A DNA stretch of 64,000 bases from Polaribacter marinaquae (GCF_038019025.1 NZ_CP150496.1:275501-339500); one strand, 5' to 3'; shown: positions 1-8,854, numbered from the stretch's first letter. Made by a program: numbers and translations. Notes: a model not told the origin generated them from the sequence alone.

Positions 1-426
1 AATAACCAATCGGTCTAAATTTAAATCACTTCTTCTTCTAACTTTATTTTGAAGTTTTTTATTAGATAAAGACAATTTACGAAGTATTTTTTTTCTACTT
101 TTTAAAGAAGGTTTTTTTAATTTACTATTAAATTTTCTCGCCTTATCTTCATTGCCTTTTAATTTATTTTGATAATTCTTAACAACCGTATCGTAATCTC
201 TTGTTTCTCTGTTGCACAAACCAAATTTGTGTTTTAAAAAGAATCTCGGAAAGTTTAAAGCTTTGTTTAATAATTGAAAACTGTTAACCAGATGCAGAAC
301 ATGCTGCCCAGTAGTCCATTTATCAGAAGGACCTTTTTCCCAAATTTCTTTGGGTTGTTTTTCTAACCAATCGATTAAAATATCATGATTAGTTTGTAAC
401 AATTCTATTATTTCTTTTTTATTCAT
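1..426 (-). CDS. DinB-like domain protein, 3' part beyond window
   Basis: The ATG lies at 426-424 and the frame stays open to the window edge, giving 142 residues without a stop. The N-terminus is helical, with a GQHVLHLVNS stretch at about residues 41-50 that resembles the first metal-binding His region of DinB/DfsB four-helix proteins (family knowledge). After residue 90 it becomes very Lys/Arg-rich. DinB-type proteins include thiol-dependent transferases (bacillithiol S-transferases) as well as proteins of unknown role; no function can be fixed here. The bacillithiol gene bshB1 is in the same window but far away, so that link is only suggestive. The C-terminus is outside the window. Confidence 0.65.
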   Translation of the reverse strand, partial: MNKKEIIELLQTNHDILIDWLEKQPKEIWEKGPSDKWTTGQHVLHLVNSFQLLNKALNFPRFFLKHKFGLCNRETRDYDTVVKNYQNKLKGNEDKARKFNSKLKKPSLKSRKKILRKLSLSNKKLQNKVRRRSDLNLDRLVI

Positions 427-472
427 TCAGAATAATTATATCAATAAATATACAAAATTTAAAGCATAAAAA

Positions 473-493
473 AAGAGCTTTGCTAAAGCTCTT
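473..493 (-). terminator. Rho-independent terminator after msrB
   Basis: Nine-base inverted arms AAGAGCTTT and AAAGCTCTT with a 3-nt loop; on the minus strand the stem is followed by a T-run. It sits 23 bp past the msrB stop and before the DinB-like gene start, so it separates the two transcripts. Confidence 0.8.
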
Positions 494-515
494 ATATCAT
501 TAAAATGATTACAAA

Positions 516-998
516 TTATTTTTGTTTCGGAATAAATTCTAAAGCAACTCCGTTAATACAATGACGTTTTCCTGTGGTTTCTTGTGGCCCATCATCAAAA
601 GAATGCCCTAAATGGCCACCACAAGTATTACATTTAAGTTCTGTTCTTGCATAACCAATTTTATAATCTACATCTAATTCTACGTTTCCTTTAACTGCTC
701 TATCAAAAGATGGCCATCCTGTTCCAGAAATAAATTTATGTTTTGTTTCGTATAAAGGTGTTTTACATGCAGCACATACAAATGTTCCTGGCGTTTTTAT
801 TTTATTTAATTCACTAGAATGTGGTCTTTCTGTGCCTGCTTGCCTAAGCACATAATATTGTTGTTCTGTTAGTTCTTTTTTCCATTGTGCATCTGTTTTT
901 GAGATTTTGTACGTTTTGGCTTTATCAGATTTTTTCTGAGCATTACCAGCACAACTAAAGAAAGAGAAAATAATAATTAATGAAAATATTTTATTCAT
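516..998 (-). CDS. msrB: Peptide-methionine (R)-S-oxide reductase, lipoprotein
   Basis: Reduces the R epimer of methionine sulfoxide in proteins. A lipoprotein signal precedes Cys16 (FFSCAG), so this copy is probably membrane-anchored outside the cytoplasm. The MsrB domain covers about residues 38-158. The zinc-binding CxxC pairs are C75/C78 and C123/C126, the fold signature GTGWPSF is at 92-98, and the catalytic Cys147 lies in RHCIN. At 160 aa it is a stand-alone MsrB, not an MsrA-MsrB fusion. It is divergent from the M48 peptidase gene. A TAAATTTG box at 1061-1068 on the minus strand is a candidate promoter. Confidence 0.95.
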   Translation of the reverse strand: MNKIFSLIIIFSFFSCAGNAQKKSDKAKTYKISKTDAQWKKELTEQQYYVLRQAGTERPHSSELNKIKTPGTFVCAACKTPLYETKHKFISGTGWPSFDRAVKGNVELDVDYKIGYARTELKCNTCGGHLGHSFDDGPQETTGKRHCINGVALEFIPKQK

Positions 999-1035
999 GA
1001 TGATTTTATTTGTAAGTTTTTATTGAATTATTTTG

Positions 1036-1051
1036 TCGATATAGCTATCGA
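1036..1051. promoter_or_regulatory. Small perfect dyad in msrB leader
   Basis: Arms TCGATA and TATCGA flank TAGC. It lies just downstream of the minus-strand TAAATTTG box (1061-1068), so it would be at the start of the msrB transcript. The related 11-mer GCTATCGAAAA occurs at 1044-1054 and again at 1160-1170, near the divergent M48 gene. It could be an operator; no regulator is identified. Confidence 0.3.
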
Positions 1052-1198
1052 AAACTTACACAAATTTACTTTTTTTAAAATTCATTTTAAAGTGATTTTC
1101 TTTTTCAGTTAAGATTAAAACTGATATAGTTCAAATTCTAATAATAAAATTTATAAATTGCTATCGAAAATAAAATATTAGAATAAAAACAATCAAAA

Positions 1199-2008
1199 AT
1201 GAAGAAAATAGCCATTTTATTATTTACTGTTATTCTTTTTTCAGAATGTAGTAAAGTTCCTATTACAGGTAGAAGTAGAGTTAATTTTGTAAGTGATTCA
1301 CAAGTTTTACCTGCAAGTTTTGCACAATATCAAGGTTTTTTAGAAGAAAATAAACTTTCTACAAATAGAACCATGACTAATCAAGTAAAAAGTGTTGGTA
1401 CAAATATTGCAGCTGCTGTAGATCGATTTATGAGAGCCAATAATATGACTAGTGAAGCAGAAGCTTATAGATGGGAATTTAATTTAGTAGAAGACAATAC
1501 GGTAAACGCTTGGTGTATGCCAGGAGGGAAAGTGGTTTTTTATACTGGTATAATGCCAATTTGTAAAAATGTTGATGGAGTAGCAGCAGTTATGGGGCAC
1601 GAGGTTGCACATGCATTTGCTAAACATGGCCAAGAAAGAATGTCTCAAGGACAATTACAACAAATCGGAGGATTAGCTGTGGCTTTAGGTACTTCTGGTA
1701 AAGATGCAAAAACACAACAATTATGGAATACTGCTTTTGGAATAGGTTCTGGTTTAGGAGTTTTAAAGTTTAGTAGAGTTCACGAACAAGAGGCAGATAG
1801 ATTAGGATTGGTATTTATGATTATGGCTGGTTATGATGGTACAGAAGCTGCAGAAGTTTGGGTAAGAATGAGCCAGAAATCTGGCGGAAGCTCTCAACCA
1901 GAAATTTTAAGTACACACCCTTCTAACGAATCTAGAATTCAAGATTTAAAAACGTATTTACCTACCGCAAGAAAGTATGCAGCTAAATTTAATGTAGCCG
2001 CAAAATAA
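1199..2008 (+). CDS. M48 family metallopeptidase lipoprotein
   Basis: A zinc-dependent periplasmic or membrane-anchored endopeptidase of the M48 (LoiP/YcaL/Oma1-like) group, involved in envelope protein quality control in relatives. The signal peptide ends at a lipobox Cys17 (FSECSK). The HExxH zinc motif is in MGHEVAHAFAKH at about residues 132-143 and the downstream glutamate ligand is in HEQEADRLG at about 197. There are no transmembrane helices beyond the signal, unlike HtpX. The length (269 aa) fits the family. It stands alone between the msrB promoter region and a terminator. Confidence 0.92.
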   Translation: MKKIAILLFTVILFSECSKVPITGRSRVNFVSDSQVLPASFAQYQGFLEENKLSTNRTMTNQVKSVGTNIAAAVDRFMRANNMTSEAEAYRWEFNLVEDNTVNAWCMPGGKVVFYTGIMPICKNVDGVAAVMGHEVAHAFAKHGQERMSQGQLQQIGGLAVALGTSGKDAKTQQLWNTAFGIGSGLGVLKFSRVHEQEADRLGLVFMIMAGYDGTEAAEVWVRMSQKSGGSSQPEILSTHPSNESRIQDLKTYLPTARKYAAKFNVAAK

Positions 2009-2044
2009 AAATAATTTAAAAGGTAAAAACTTTTACTATATTGT

Positions 2045-2076
2045 ATGCCGTTCAATACACATTGAACGGCATTTTT
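2045..2076 (+). terminator. Terminator after M48 gene
   Basis: Twelve-base perfect arms (ATGCCGTTCAAT / ATTGAACGGCAT) with ACAC loop followed by TTTTAT. It lies between the M48 peptidase and the MFS gene, which therefore probably has its own start of transcription or depends on read-through. Confidence 0.85.
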
Positions 2077-2091
2077 ATTTAAAAAAACGAT

Positions 2092-3468
2092 ATGTTAAAA
2101 ATAGGAGATAAAAAATTAATTAATGCTTGGGCTTTTTATGATTGGGCAAACTCTGTGTATTCTTTAGTTATTAGTACTGCTGTTTTCCCTTTATTTTATA
2201 GCGCCATAACAAAAGATGAAATTGTAACATTTTTAGGCATGAAATGGGATTACCCAGATACTTTATACAGTTACGCTTTATCTTTTTCTTTTTTAGTTGT
2301 TGCATTTATGTCTCCAATTTTATCTGCTATTGCAGATTATACGGGTAACAAACTTAAGTTTATGAAATTCTTTTGTTGGCTTGGTGGTTTGTCTGTAATT
2401 TCTATGTATTTCTTTAAAGATTTAAACACCGCTTGGATAGGTATTATTTGTACAATTTTAGCAAGTATTGGTTTTTGGTCTAGTATTGTTTTTTACAATT
2501 CTTATTTACCAGAAGTTGCGCATCCAGAACAACAAGATGCTGCAAGTGCTAAAGGTTTTATTCATGGTTATATTGGTTCTATAATTTTACTTTTAATTTG
2601 TTTAGGAATGATTTTAGCACCTAATACTTTTGGTTTTGATACCAGTATTTCTGAGACTATATTATCTTCTGGTAACAGTTTAGAAATTGAAAAAGCTATA
2701 GAAGATGCTAAAAATGCAGCATCATTAAAGGCCATGAGAATATCTTTTGTTATGGTGGGCTTATGGTGGATTGGTTTTGCACAAATAACATTTAAAAAAT
2801 TGCCAAACAATATTTACAATAGAAAACCAGAAAAAGATTTTATTTGGAAGGGTTTTAAAGAACTAAAAAAAGTTTGGATAGAATTAAAAGGATATCCAAC
2901 CTTAAGAAACTTTTTAATTGCTTTCTTTTTACTGAGTGTTGGTGTACAAACAATTATTTTATTAGCAACAATTTTTGGTTCATCAGAATTAGGTTTAGGT
3001 ACTACAAATTTAATTGTAACGGTATTACTTATTCAGTTTGTTGCTATTTTAGGTGCTTGGGTTTTTTCTAACGTTTCTAAAAAATTAGGAAATTTTATGG
3101 CAATAAAAATCACTATTTTCATATGGATTTTAGTTTGTTTTTCTGCTTTTATGCTAGAAAAAGAATTAAAAAATGTAGAAATTTATTTTTATGCTTTAGG
3201 CGGATTATTAGGTTTGGTGTTAGGTGCAATTCAATCTTTAACAAGATCTACATATTCTAAACTTTTACCAAAAACTCAAGACAATGCAACGTATTTTAGT
3301 TTTTATGATGTTACAGAAAAGATAGCAATTGTATTAGGAACTTTTGTATTCGGATTCTTAATCTATTTAACAGACTCTATGCAATGGAGTGTTCTTTCTT
3401 TGGCTTTGTTTTTTGTAGCTGCTTTAATTGTATTAAGTACTTTAAAAAGAACGGAACACGTACATTAA
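2092..3468 (+). CDS. MFS transporter, UMF1 (ATG22-like) family
   Basis: A 458-aa polytopic inner-membrane protein with about 12 hydrophobic segments. The N-terminal YDWANSVYSLVIST motif and the later FWSSIVFYNSYLPEVA stretch are typical of the UMF1/ATG22-like branch of the major facilitator superfamily. In yeast the relative exports amino acids from the vacuole, but the bacterial substrates are not established, so none is assigned. Between the sixth and seventh helices is a polar insert near residues 190-205. Monocistronic: a terminator lies on each side. Confidence 0.88.
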   Translation: MLKIGDKKLINAWAFYDWANSVYSLVISTAVFPLFYSAITKDEIVTFLGMKWDYPDTLYSYALSFSFLVVAFMSPILSAIADYTGNKLKFMKFFCWLGGLSVISMYFFKDLNTAWIGIICTILASIGFWSSIVFYNSYLPEVAHPEQQDAASAKGFIHGYIGSIILLLICLGMILAPNTFGFDTSISETILSSGNSLEIEKAIEDAKNAASLKAMRISFVMVGLWWIGFAQITFKKLPNNIYNRKPEKDFIWKGFKELKKVWIELKGYPTLRNFLIAFFLLSVGVQTIILLATIFGSSELGLGTTNLIVTVLLIQFVAILGAWVFSNVSKKLGNFMAIKITIFIWILVCFSAFMLEKELKNVEIYFYALGGLLGLVLGAIQSLTRSTYSKLLPKTQDNATYFSFYDVTEKIAIVLGTFVFGFLIYLTDSMQWSVLSLALFFVAALIVLSTLKRTEHVH

Positions 3469-3494
3469 TTTTAGAATAAAATTATTAAAATAAA

Positions 3495-3520
3495 AAAGTG
3501 TCACTGTTTAGTGACACTTT
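3495..3520. terminator. Bidirectional terminator
   Basis: Eleven-base arms AAAGTGTCACT / AGTGACACTTT with GTTT loop and a T-run on both strands. It sits between the convergent MFS and TonB receptor genes. Confidence 0.88.
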
Positions 3521-3543
3521 TTTTATGAACACAAATGTTCAAT

Positions 3544-5832
3544 TTAAATATGAACATTAATTCCTAAAACTACATTTCTACCTTGGTTAAATATTCCATC
3601 ATTTTTTAATCGAGATAAATGATTGATATATTTTTTATTTAATAAATTATTAACGCTAAGTGAACCTGTAAATTTTACATTTCTTATAGAAACATCTCCA
3701 CCTAAAGCAAAATTTAATAAATTATAATTGCTAGTTTGGGTTTCAAAAGAGCTTACATTTTCTTGAGAAAAAGTACTTTCTAATGTAATAGAAGTATAAC
3801 CTTGCGTTAACCAGTCTTTATAATTAAATTCTGTTCTAAAGGTATTTCTCCAAGTATTAGCAGGTATTAGCGGTAAATAATCTCCATTTTTTTGTTTACC
3901 AATTACAGTTTCGAAAGTACTTTCTAAATGCAACCAATCTTGTGGATGCGGATGTAAATGGAAACCAAATTCACCACCATACAATTTTGCATTTTCTTGT
4001 ATATATGTAAATACTTGTTCACCATCTTCAATTTCATCCGTAGGCGTTATAAATATATAATTGTTTAAATGGTTGTAAAATCCGTTAGCAAATACCTCGA
4101 AATGTTCTGTTTTGTATTCTAAGGAAAGATCTAATTGTACATTTTTTTCATTTACCAAATTACTATTTCCTTTTTCAAATCTATTTGTACCATGATGCAC
4201 TCCGTTAGAACTTAATTCTGCTAAGTTAGGAGCTCTAAAACCAGAAGCAACATTTATTCTTGTAGTAATTTGATCTGATAATGAAGTTTTAAAACCTAAA
4301 GAAGTTGTAAAACTGTTGTAAGATTTATTTACAGCCTCAAAAACATGTATTTCATCATCATGAGCAACTTCATGTCTTTCTGTATCAATTTTTCTATTAT
4401 CAAAACGAATACCAGCTTGTAAAGTATTGTTATTCCATGTGTAATTTGCGGTTGTAAAAATTCCGAAGTCATTTACGGTAGCATTTGGTATTAAAATTTC
4501 TTCACCAAAATTAGTATTTGTTTGATGTAAACCTTGTATACCAGATAAAATTTCTAAGCTTCCAATTTTAGGGAAATGATATTTTGCATTATAGGTAAAT
4601 GTTTTCAATTTCATTCTTAAAGCAGCTTCTTCATGTTCTTCATCATGGTCTTCATCTGCGTGGTCATGATCATCTTCATCTTCATCCTCATCATGGTCAT
4701 CGTGCTCTTCATGTTCTTCAAACTCTTGTCTATCATTAAAAGTATAACCTAAATCGATATCTAATTTAGAATCTCCAAAAAAGAAGTGGTTATGAGAGCT
4801 TATAATATGATTGTCTATTGTTTGAAACGGTTCTAATAAATCATTACTTGTTGATTGTAGATCGATTCCTTCTGTTAAACCTAAATTAGATTTGTTGTAA
4901 TTGTACCTTAATTCTGATGTAAATTTATTTTTAGAATATGCAATTCCAGATTTAAAATCCTTTTCGTTAAAACGTGTATTTGTAACTCTTTTATCTGTAG
5001 GTATTTTATAATCTGCATGATTAGCATAAGTTCCTCTTGCTAAAAACTTCCAATTTTCTAAAGAACTTTTAACTCCTACGGATGTATTTGTTCCTAATGT
5101 ATTATTAAAGTAACGCTGATTGATATTAACTTTTGTTTTATTTGAAGAAGCAAATTTTTCTGGATTTAGATATAAAACACCACCTAATGCATCAGAACCA
5201 TAAAGTAAAGATGCAGCACCTTTAATTACTTCTACAGAACCAATACCGGCATCATTAATACCTAAACCGTGTTCGCCACCAAATTGCTGATTTTCTAAAC
5301 GAATACCTTGTGTGTAAACCAAAACTCTGTTACCGCTTAAACCTCTAATAACAGGTTTACCAATAGAATTTCCGGTAGAGATTTGAGAAACTCCTGCAAT
5401 ATTTACAATTCCTTCGGATAATGTTGTAGCTCCTAATTTTTGCAATTTATTTGCAGAAAGTCTTTCAACTTTCATCACATTTTCTGATTGCAATTTATTA
5501 AAAGGAGTAGAAACAATAATTTCGTCTATTTCATAAAATGTTTCAACTAATTGTAAATTAATTTCTAGGTTGTTATCGTTTAAATCTACATTTTTAGATA
5601 CAGTTTTATAACCTAAATAAGTAAATGTTAATTTAATTTTTCCGTTTGGGATGTTTTTTAATTTATAAAAACCATCATTATTAGTTATAGTTCCTTTGTG
5701 AATTTCTTGTGCATGAATTTCTACACCAATTAGTGCATTGTTATTAGTGTCTGTAATTTTTCCTGAAATGCTATTTTGAGCATTCACAGATATAAATGCC
5801 GTTAAAAATAGCAGTTTTAAATATGATTTCAT
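3544..5832 (-). CDS. TonB-dependent receptor with His/Asp-rich loop
   Basis: An outer-membrane active-transport receptor. In order: signal peptide (to about residue 18, ending VNAQ), a CarboxypepD-regulatory-like beta domain (20-105), plug domain (about 110-230, with GNRVLVYTQGIRLENQQFG and SLLYGSDALGGVLYL) and a C-terminal beta barrel ending in an aliphatic residue. At about residues 370-402 a barrel loop contains a run of acidic residues with seven histidines. Such loops are known in zinc receptors such as ZnuD, and copper or nickel receptors are alternatives. The likely substrate is therefore a transition metal ion or metal chelate (inference). It follows a small His/Cys-containing exported protein on the same strand and precedes a bidirectional terminator. 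Confidence 0.93.
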   Translation of the reverse strand: MKSYLKLLFLTAFISVNAQNSISGKITDTNNNALIGVEIHAQEIHKGTITNNDGFYKLKNIPNGKIKLTFTYLGYKTVSKNVDLNDNNLEINLQLVETFYEIDEIIVSTPFNKLQSENVMKVERLSANKLQKLGATTLSEGIVNIAGVSQISTGNSIGKPVIRGLSGNRVLVYTQGIRLENQQFGGEHGLGINDAGIGSVEVIKGAASLLYGSDALGGVLYLNPEKFASSNKTKVNINQRYFNNTLGTNTSVGVKSSLENWKFLARGTYANHADYKIPTDKRVTNTRFNEKDFKSGIAYSKNKFTSELRYNYNKSNLGLTEGIDLQSTSNDLLEPFQTIDNHIISSHNHFFFGDSKLDIDLGYTFNDRQEFEEHEEHDDHDEDEDEDDHDHADEDHDEEHEEAALRMKLKTFTYNAKYHFPKIGSLEILSGIQGLHQTNTNFGEEILIPNATVNDFGIFTTANYTWNNNTLQAGIRFDNRKIDTERHEVAHDDEIHVFEAVNKSYNSFTTSLGFKTSLSDQITTRINVASGFRAPNLAELSSNGVHHGTNRFEKGNSNLVNEKNVQLDLSLEYKTEHFEVFANGFYNHLNNYIFITPTDEIEDGEQVFTYIQENAKLYGGEFGFHLHPHPQDWLHLESTFETVIGKQKNGDYLPLIPANTWRNTFRTEFNYKDWLTQGYTSITLESTFSQENVSSFETQTSNYNLLNFALGGDVSIRNVKFTGSLSVNNLLNKKYINHLSRLKNDGIFNQGRNVVLGINVHI

Positions 5833-5913
5833 TGTAATGTATTTACTATTAAATAGAAGATTTTCCCAGAAAATTATATTGAAAAATAATTAGTAGGGTA
5901 TAGGTAAATAGTT

Positions 5914-6195
5914 CTAAATAGTAAATTTAGGTGGTGCTCTAGAAGATTTTTTAGAAATTTTTACTTCTTTAAATCTAATTTTTTTTGATATAAAATTACT
6001 TTTGTATATTTCTATGTTTGTTAATTCGAATGAATTAAAAGTAAAGTTAAATGTTATTAATTGTTTGTGCAGTTCATCACAATTTAAAGAATCTTGATGT
6101 AAGTGTTGCTCTACTTTTGATGAACAAACCACATGGTCATGATTTTCTAGCGCGTGGGTTATTTGTATTGATGCAGGAAACATCAATACGAACAA
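5914..6195 (-). CDS. Small exported His/Cys protein beside TonB receptor
   Basis: I do not recognise a named family, but small proteins of this design next to TonB receptors are familiar in Bacteroidota. The given start is TTG; the frame stays open upstream to about 6235 without ATG or GTG, and the upstream residues (IKGFKQHISFLFL) would complete a normal signal peptide, so the true start is uncertain. After the hydrophobic stretch come HDH, an isolated Cys, HLH, a second Cys and a further His, a plausible metal-binding set. The C-terminus is basic and ends RAPPKFTI. It lies about 80 bp upstream of the TonB receptor gene on the same strand, so co-transcription and a role in metal sensing or delivery are inferred. 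Confidence 0.65.
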   Translation of the reverse strand: MFVLMFPASIQITHALENHDHVVCSSKVEQHLHQDSLNCDELHKQLITFNFTFNSFELTNIEIYKSNFISKKIRFKEVKISKKSSRAPPKFTI

Positions 6196-6235
6196 AAATA
6201 AAAAACTGATATGTTGTTTAAAACCTTTGATAAAA

Positions 6236-7000
6236 TTACTTTTTTCTAATTTTTAAATTCAGCATTTCTACTCCTAAAGAAAAAGCGATCGCAAAGTACA
6301 AATATCCTTTAGGAATAGCTCCTACAGTTTTGTTAAAAATTTCTGTATGCGATAAATGTGCAGCTTCTGTAATAAGCATAAAGCCAATTAAAATTAAAAA
6401 AGAAAGCGCCAACATTTGAATTGTTGGATTTTTATTTACGAAATTACTTATTGGTTTAGAAAAAATCATCATAATAAGAATCGAGACAATTACTGCAATA
6501 ATCATAATTATAAGTGCACCTTCGATTCCGTTAGTCATACCAACTGCGGTAAGAATACTATCAAAAGAAAAAACAATATCTATTAATATTATTTGAATAA
6601 TTACACTAGAAAAAGAAATTACTTTTGGTGATTTTAGTACTTCATCTTCGTTTGTGTTTTCTACTTTTTGTCTTATTTCTTTTGTGCTTTTGTATAATAG
6701 AAATAATCCACCTAAAAATAAAATTATACTTTGACCAGTAATACCTGTTTTAAACCATTCGATATCTATTTTTAAAAAAGGATCTTTTAAAGCAATTAAA
6801 TAAGATACACCAAATAGCAAAATGATTCTCGTAATCATTGCTAAGGCCAAACCTAAAATTGTTGCTTTTCTTTCTTGATTTTCTGGTAATTTGTTGGCAG
6901 ATATTGATATAAATATAATATTATCTATACCTAAAATTATTTCTAAAAACGTTAATGTTAGTAGTGCTACCCAAGTATCTGCATTTAGAAATATTTCCAT
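6236..7000 (-). CDS. TerC/YkoY family integral membrane protein
   Basis: A 254-aa inner-membrane protein with about seven hydrophobic helices. The N-terminal LEIILGIDNIIFI motif (around 19-31) and the second half IDIVFSFDSILTAVGM (around 140-155) carry the two conserved Asp residues of the TerC superfamily. Members export manganese or help metalate secreted enzymes (established for several relatives); others are linked to tellurite resistance. It begins 1 bp after the lipoprotein gene at 7002-7487, so it belongs to the purB-led gene run, and it directly precedes the small His/Cys protein and TonB receptor. Confidence 0.9.
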   Translation of the reverse strand: MEIFLNADTWVALLTLTFLEIILGIDNIIFISISANKLPENQERKATILGLALAMITRIILLFGVSYLIALKDPFLKIDIEWFKTGITGQSIILFLGGLFLLYKSTKEIRQKVENTNEDEVLKSPKVISFSSVIIQIILIDIVFSFDSILTAVGMTNGIEGALIIMIIAVIVSILIMMIFSKPISNFVNKNPTIQMLALSFLILIGFMLITEAAHLSHTEIFNKTVGAIPKGYLYFAIAFSLGVEMLNLKIRKK

Positions 7001-7001
7001 G

Positions 7002-7487
7002 TTATTTTATTTTATAAATAGTACCGTCGGTTAAAAATTTACTGAATCCTATTTTAGCAGAAAAATCGTAAGAACTGTCTTTAATCTTAGTTATTTGCAC
7101 ATAAATAGCATCTTTGTCTAACTGCTTTTTTGGTGATTTCATTTTTAAAGAATAGAAAAAATTACTTTTCCATTTAATGTATAAAGTATCTATATGTTTA
7201 ATTCTTTTTTCTGTGGTTAAACTATCTGCAGAAATACTTACAATTTTATCGTACTCTTCTATTTGCAAACTATCGATTCTAGTAATTTTAGTTTTACTAT
7301 AACCGTCTCCGGCAGGAATTTCGAAAACACCTTGTTTAAATCTATCCGGATCACCTTTTTCAGCTTTACAAGAAGCTAATATTAGAAAAAAAAGACAAGA
7401 AAAAAGAGACAAAACAATGCCTTTATTTCTTTTAAAAATAAATTTTGAAACCTCTTTTTTCTCTATCTTTTTTTCTGTTTTTATCAT
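7002..7487 (-). CDS. Lipoprotein of unknown function
   Basis: A 161-aa protein with a long, lysine-rich N-terminal tail, one hydrophobic segment (about 24-39) and a lipobox ending at Cys40 (LILASCKAEK), followed by a beta-rich domain of alternating charged strands. I do not recognise the domain, and no catalytic motif is visible. The gene starts directly after the purB stop and is followed 1 bp later by the TerC gene, which implies one transcript. A shorter start nearer the hydrophobic segment is not visible, so the long charged N-tail is either real or the start is mis-set. Confidence 0.75.
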   Translation of the reverse strand: MIKTEKKIEKKEVSKFIFKRNKGIVLSLFSCLFFLILASCKAEKGDPDRFKQGVFEIPAGDGYSKTKITRIDSLQIEEYDKIVSISADSLTTEKRIKHIDTLYIKWKSNFFYSLKMKSPKKQLDKDAIYVQITKIKDSSYDFSAKIGFSKFLTDGTIYKIK

Positions 7488-7488
7488 T

Positions 7489-8832
7489 TTAAATACCTGT
7501 ATAATTTGCTGGTGTTATTGCTTTTAATTCGTTTTTAATTTCATCAGAAACTTCTAACGTATCTATAAAGTTAGCAATAGAATTTTGATTTATTTTTTCG
7601 TTTGTTCTAGTTAATCCTTTTAAAGCTTCATAAGGATTAGGATATGCTTCTCTTCTTAAAATTGTTTGTATTGCTTCTGCAACCACAGCCCAATTATTTT
7701 CTAAATCTTGCTCGAACTTTTCTTTGTTTAATAACAATTTATTTAAACCTTTTAAAGTAGATGTAAATGCGATAATGGTATGCCCAAAAGGTACACCAAC
7801 ATTACGTAAAACCGTACTATCTGTTAAATCTCTTTGTAGTCTAGAAATTGGTAATTTTGCAGAAAGATGTTCGAAAATTGCATTAGCCAAACCTAAATTT
7901 CCTTCAGAATTTTCGAAGTCGATTGGGTTAACTTTATGTGGCATTGCAGAAGAACCTACTTCACCAGCTTTAATTTTTTGTTTAAAATAATCCATAGAAA
8001 CATAGGTCCAGAAATCTCTGTCTAAATCTATAATTATTGTATTGATACGTTTTAAAGTATCAAACAAAGCAGCCATATGGTCGTAGTGTTCTATTTGAGT
8101 TGTTGGAAAAGAATGCTGTAAACCTAATTTTTCTTGTACAAAAGTAGTTCCAAATTCTTTCCAATCTATTGCAGGATAAGCTACTTTATGTGCATTATAA
8201 TTACCTGTTGCGCCACCAAATTTAGCTGCACTTGGTATATCATTTAACAAATTGAATTGTTCTTTTAAACGAACCACAAAAACTTCTATTTCTTTCCCTA
8301 ATCTTGTAGGAGAAGCTGGTTGACCATGAGTTCTTGCCAACATAGAAATATCTGCCCATTCTGTAACCAATTCTTGTAGTTTTTCTAAAACTTCAAAATA
8401 TTGAGGTACATAAACATCATTCATTGCTTCTTTTATAGAAAGCGGAACAGCGGTATTATTAATATCTTGAGACGTCAATCCGAAGTGGATAAATTCTTTA
8501 AATTCTTGTAAATTTAAAGCATCAAATTTTTCTTTGATAAAATATTCTACAGCTTTTACATCATGGTTTGTAATGCTTTCGATATCTTTAATTTTCTGCG
8601 CATCTTCAGCTGTAAATTCTGTATAAATTTTACGTAATTCTTCAAAAAGAGAAGTATCAAAACCTTCTAATTGTGGTAAAGGAATTTCGCATAAAGCGAT
8701 AAAATATTCTATTTCTACGCGAACTCTATATTTAATTAAAGCTTCTTCAGAAAAATAGTTTGCAAGTTTATCAATTTTACCTCTATAACGACCATCAATA
8801 GGTGAGATGGCATTTAATTTTGTTAAGTTCAT
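7489..8832 (-). CDS. purB: Adenylosuccinate lyase
   Basis: Catalyses two fumarate-releasing steps in purine synthesis: SAICAR to AICAR and adenylosuccinate to AMP. The 447-aa length is normal. Fumarase/aspartase superfamily signatures are visible: HFGLTSQDINNTA (about 135), the ARTHGQPASP loop (about 165) with a catalytic His, and the signature loop GSSAMPHKVNPIDFE (about 292-306) with the catalytic Ser. A TATTTTTG box at 8855-8862 on the minus strand, 23 bp before the ATG, is a candidate promoter for a purB-lipoprotein-terC run. Confidence 0.96.
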   Translation of the reverse strand: MNLTKLNAISPIDGRYRGKIDKLANYFSEEALIKYRVRVEIEYFIALCEIPLPQLEGFDTSLFEELRKIYTEFTAEDAQKIKDIESITNHDVKAVEYFIKEKFDALNLQEFKEFIHFGLTSQDINNTAVPLSIKEAMNDVYVPQYFEVLEKLQELVTEWADISMLARTHGQPASPTRLGKEIEVFVVRLKEQFNLLNDIPSAAKFGGATGNYNAHKVAYPAIDWKEFGTTFVQEKLGLQHSFPTTQIEHYDHMAALFDTLKRINTIIIDLDRDFWTYVSMDYFKQKIKAGEVGSSAMPHKVNPIDFENSEGNLGLANAIFEHLSAKLPISRLQRDLTDSTVLRNVGVPFGHTIIAFTSTLKGLNKLLLNKEKFEQDLENNWAVVAEAIQTILRREAYPNPYEALKGLTRTNEKINQNSIANFIDTLEVSDEIKNELKAITPANYTGI

Positions 8833-8854
8833 TTTTTAGTTATGTTGTTAATTG

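Noticed and set aside
4620..4730. Short tandem-like repeat (CATCATGGTC type) suggesting a phase-variable tract
   Set aside because: The units are irregular multiples of 3 inside the TonB receptor's His/Asp loop, so slippage would not shift the frame; explained as coding.
7724..7990. Long open frame opposite purB
   Set aside because: No recognisable domain, and purB on the other strand accounts for the coding signal. Similar antisense frames over uvrA, oxyR and mutL were rejected for the same reason.
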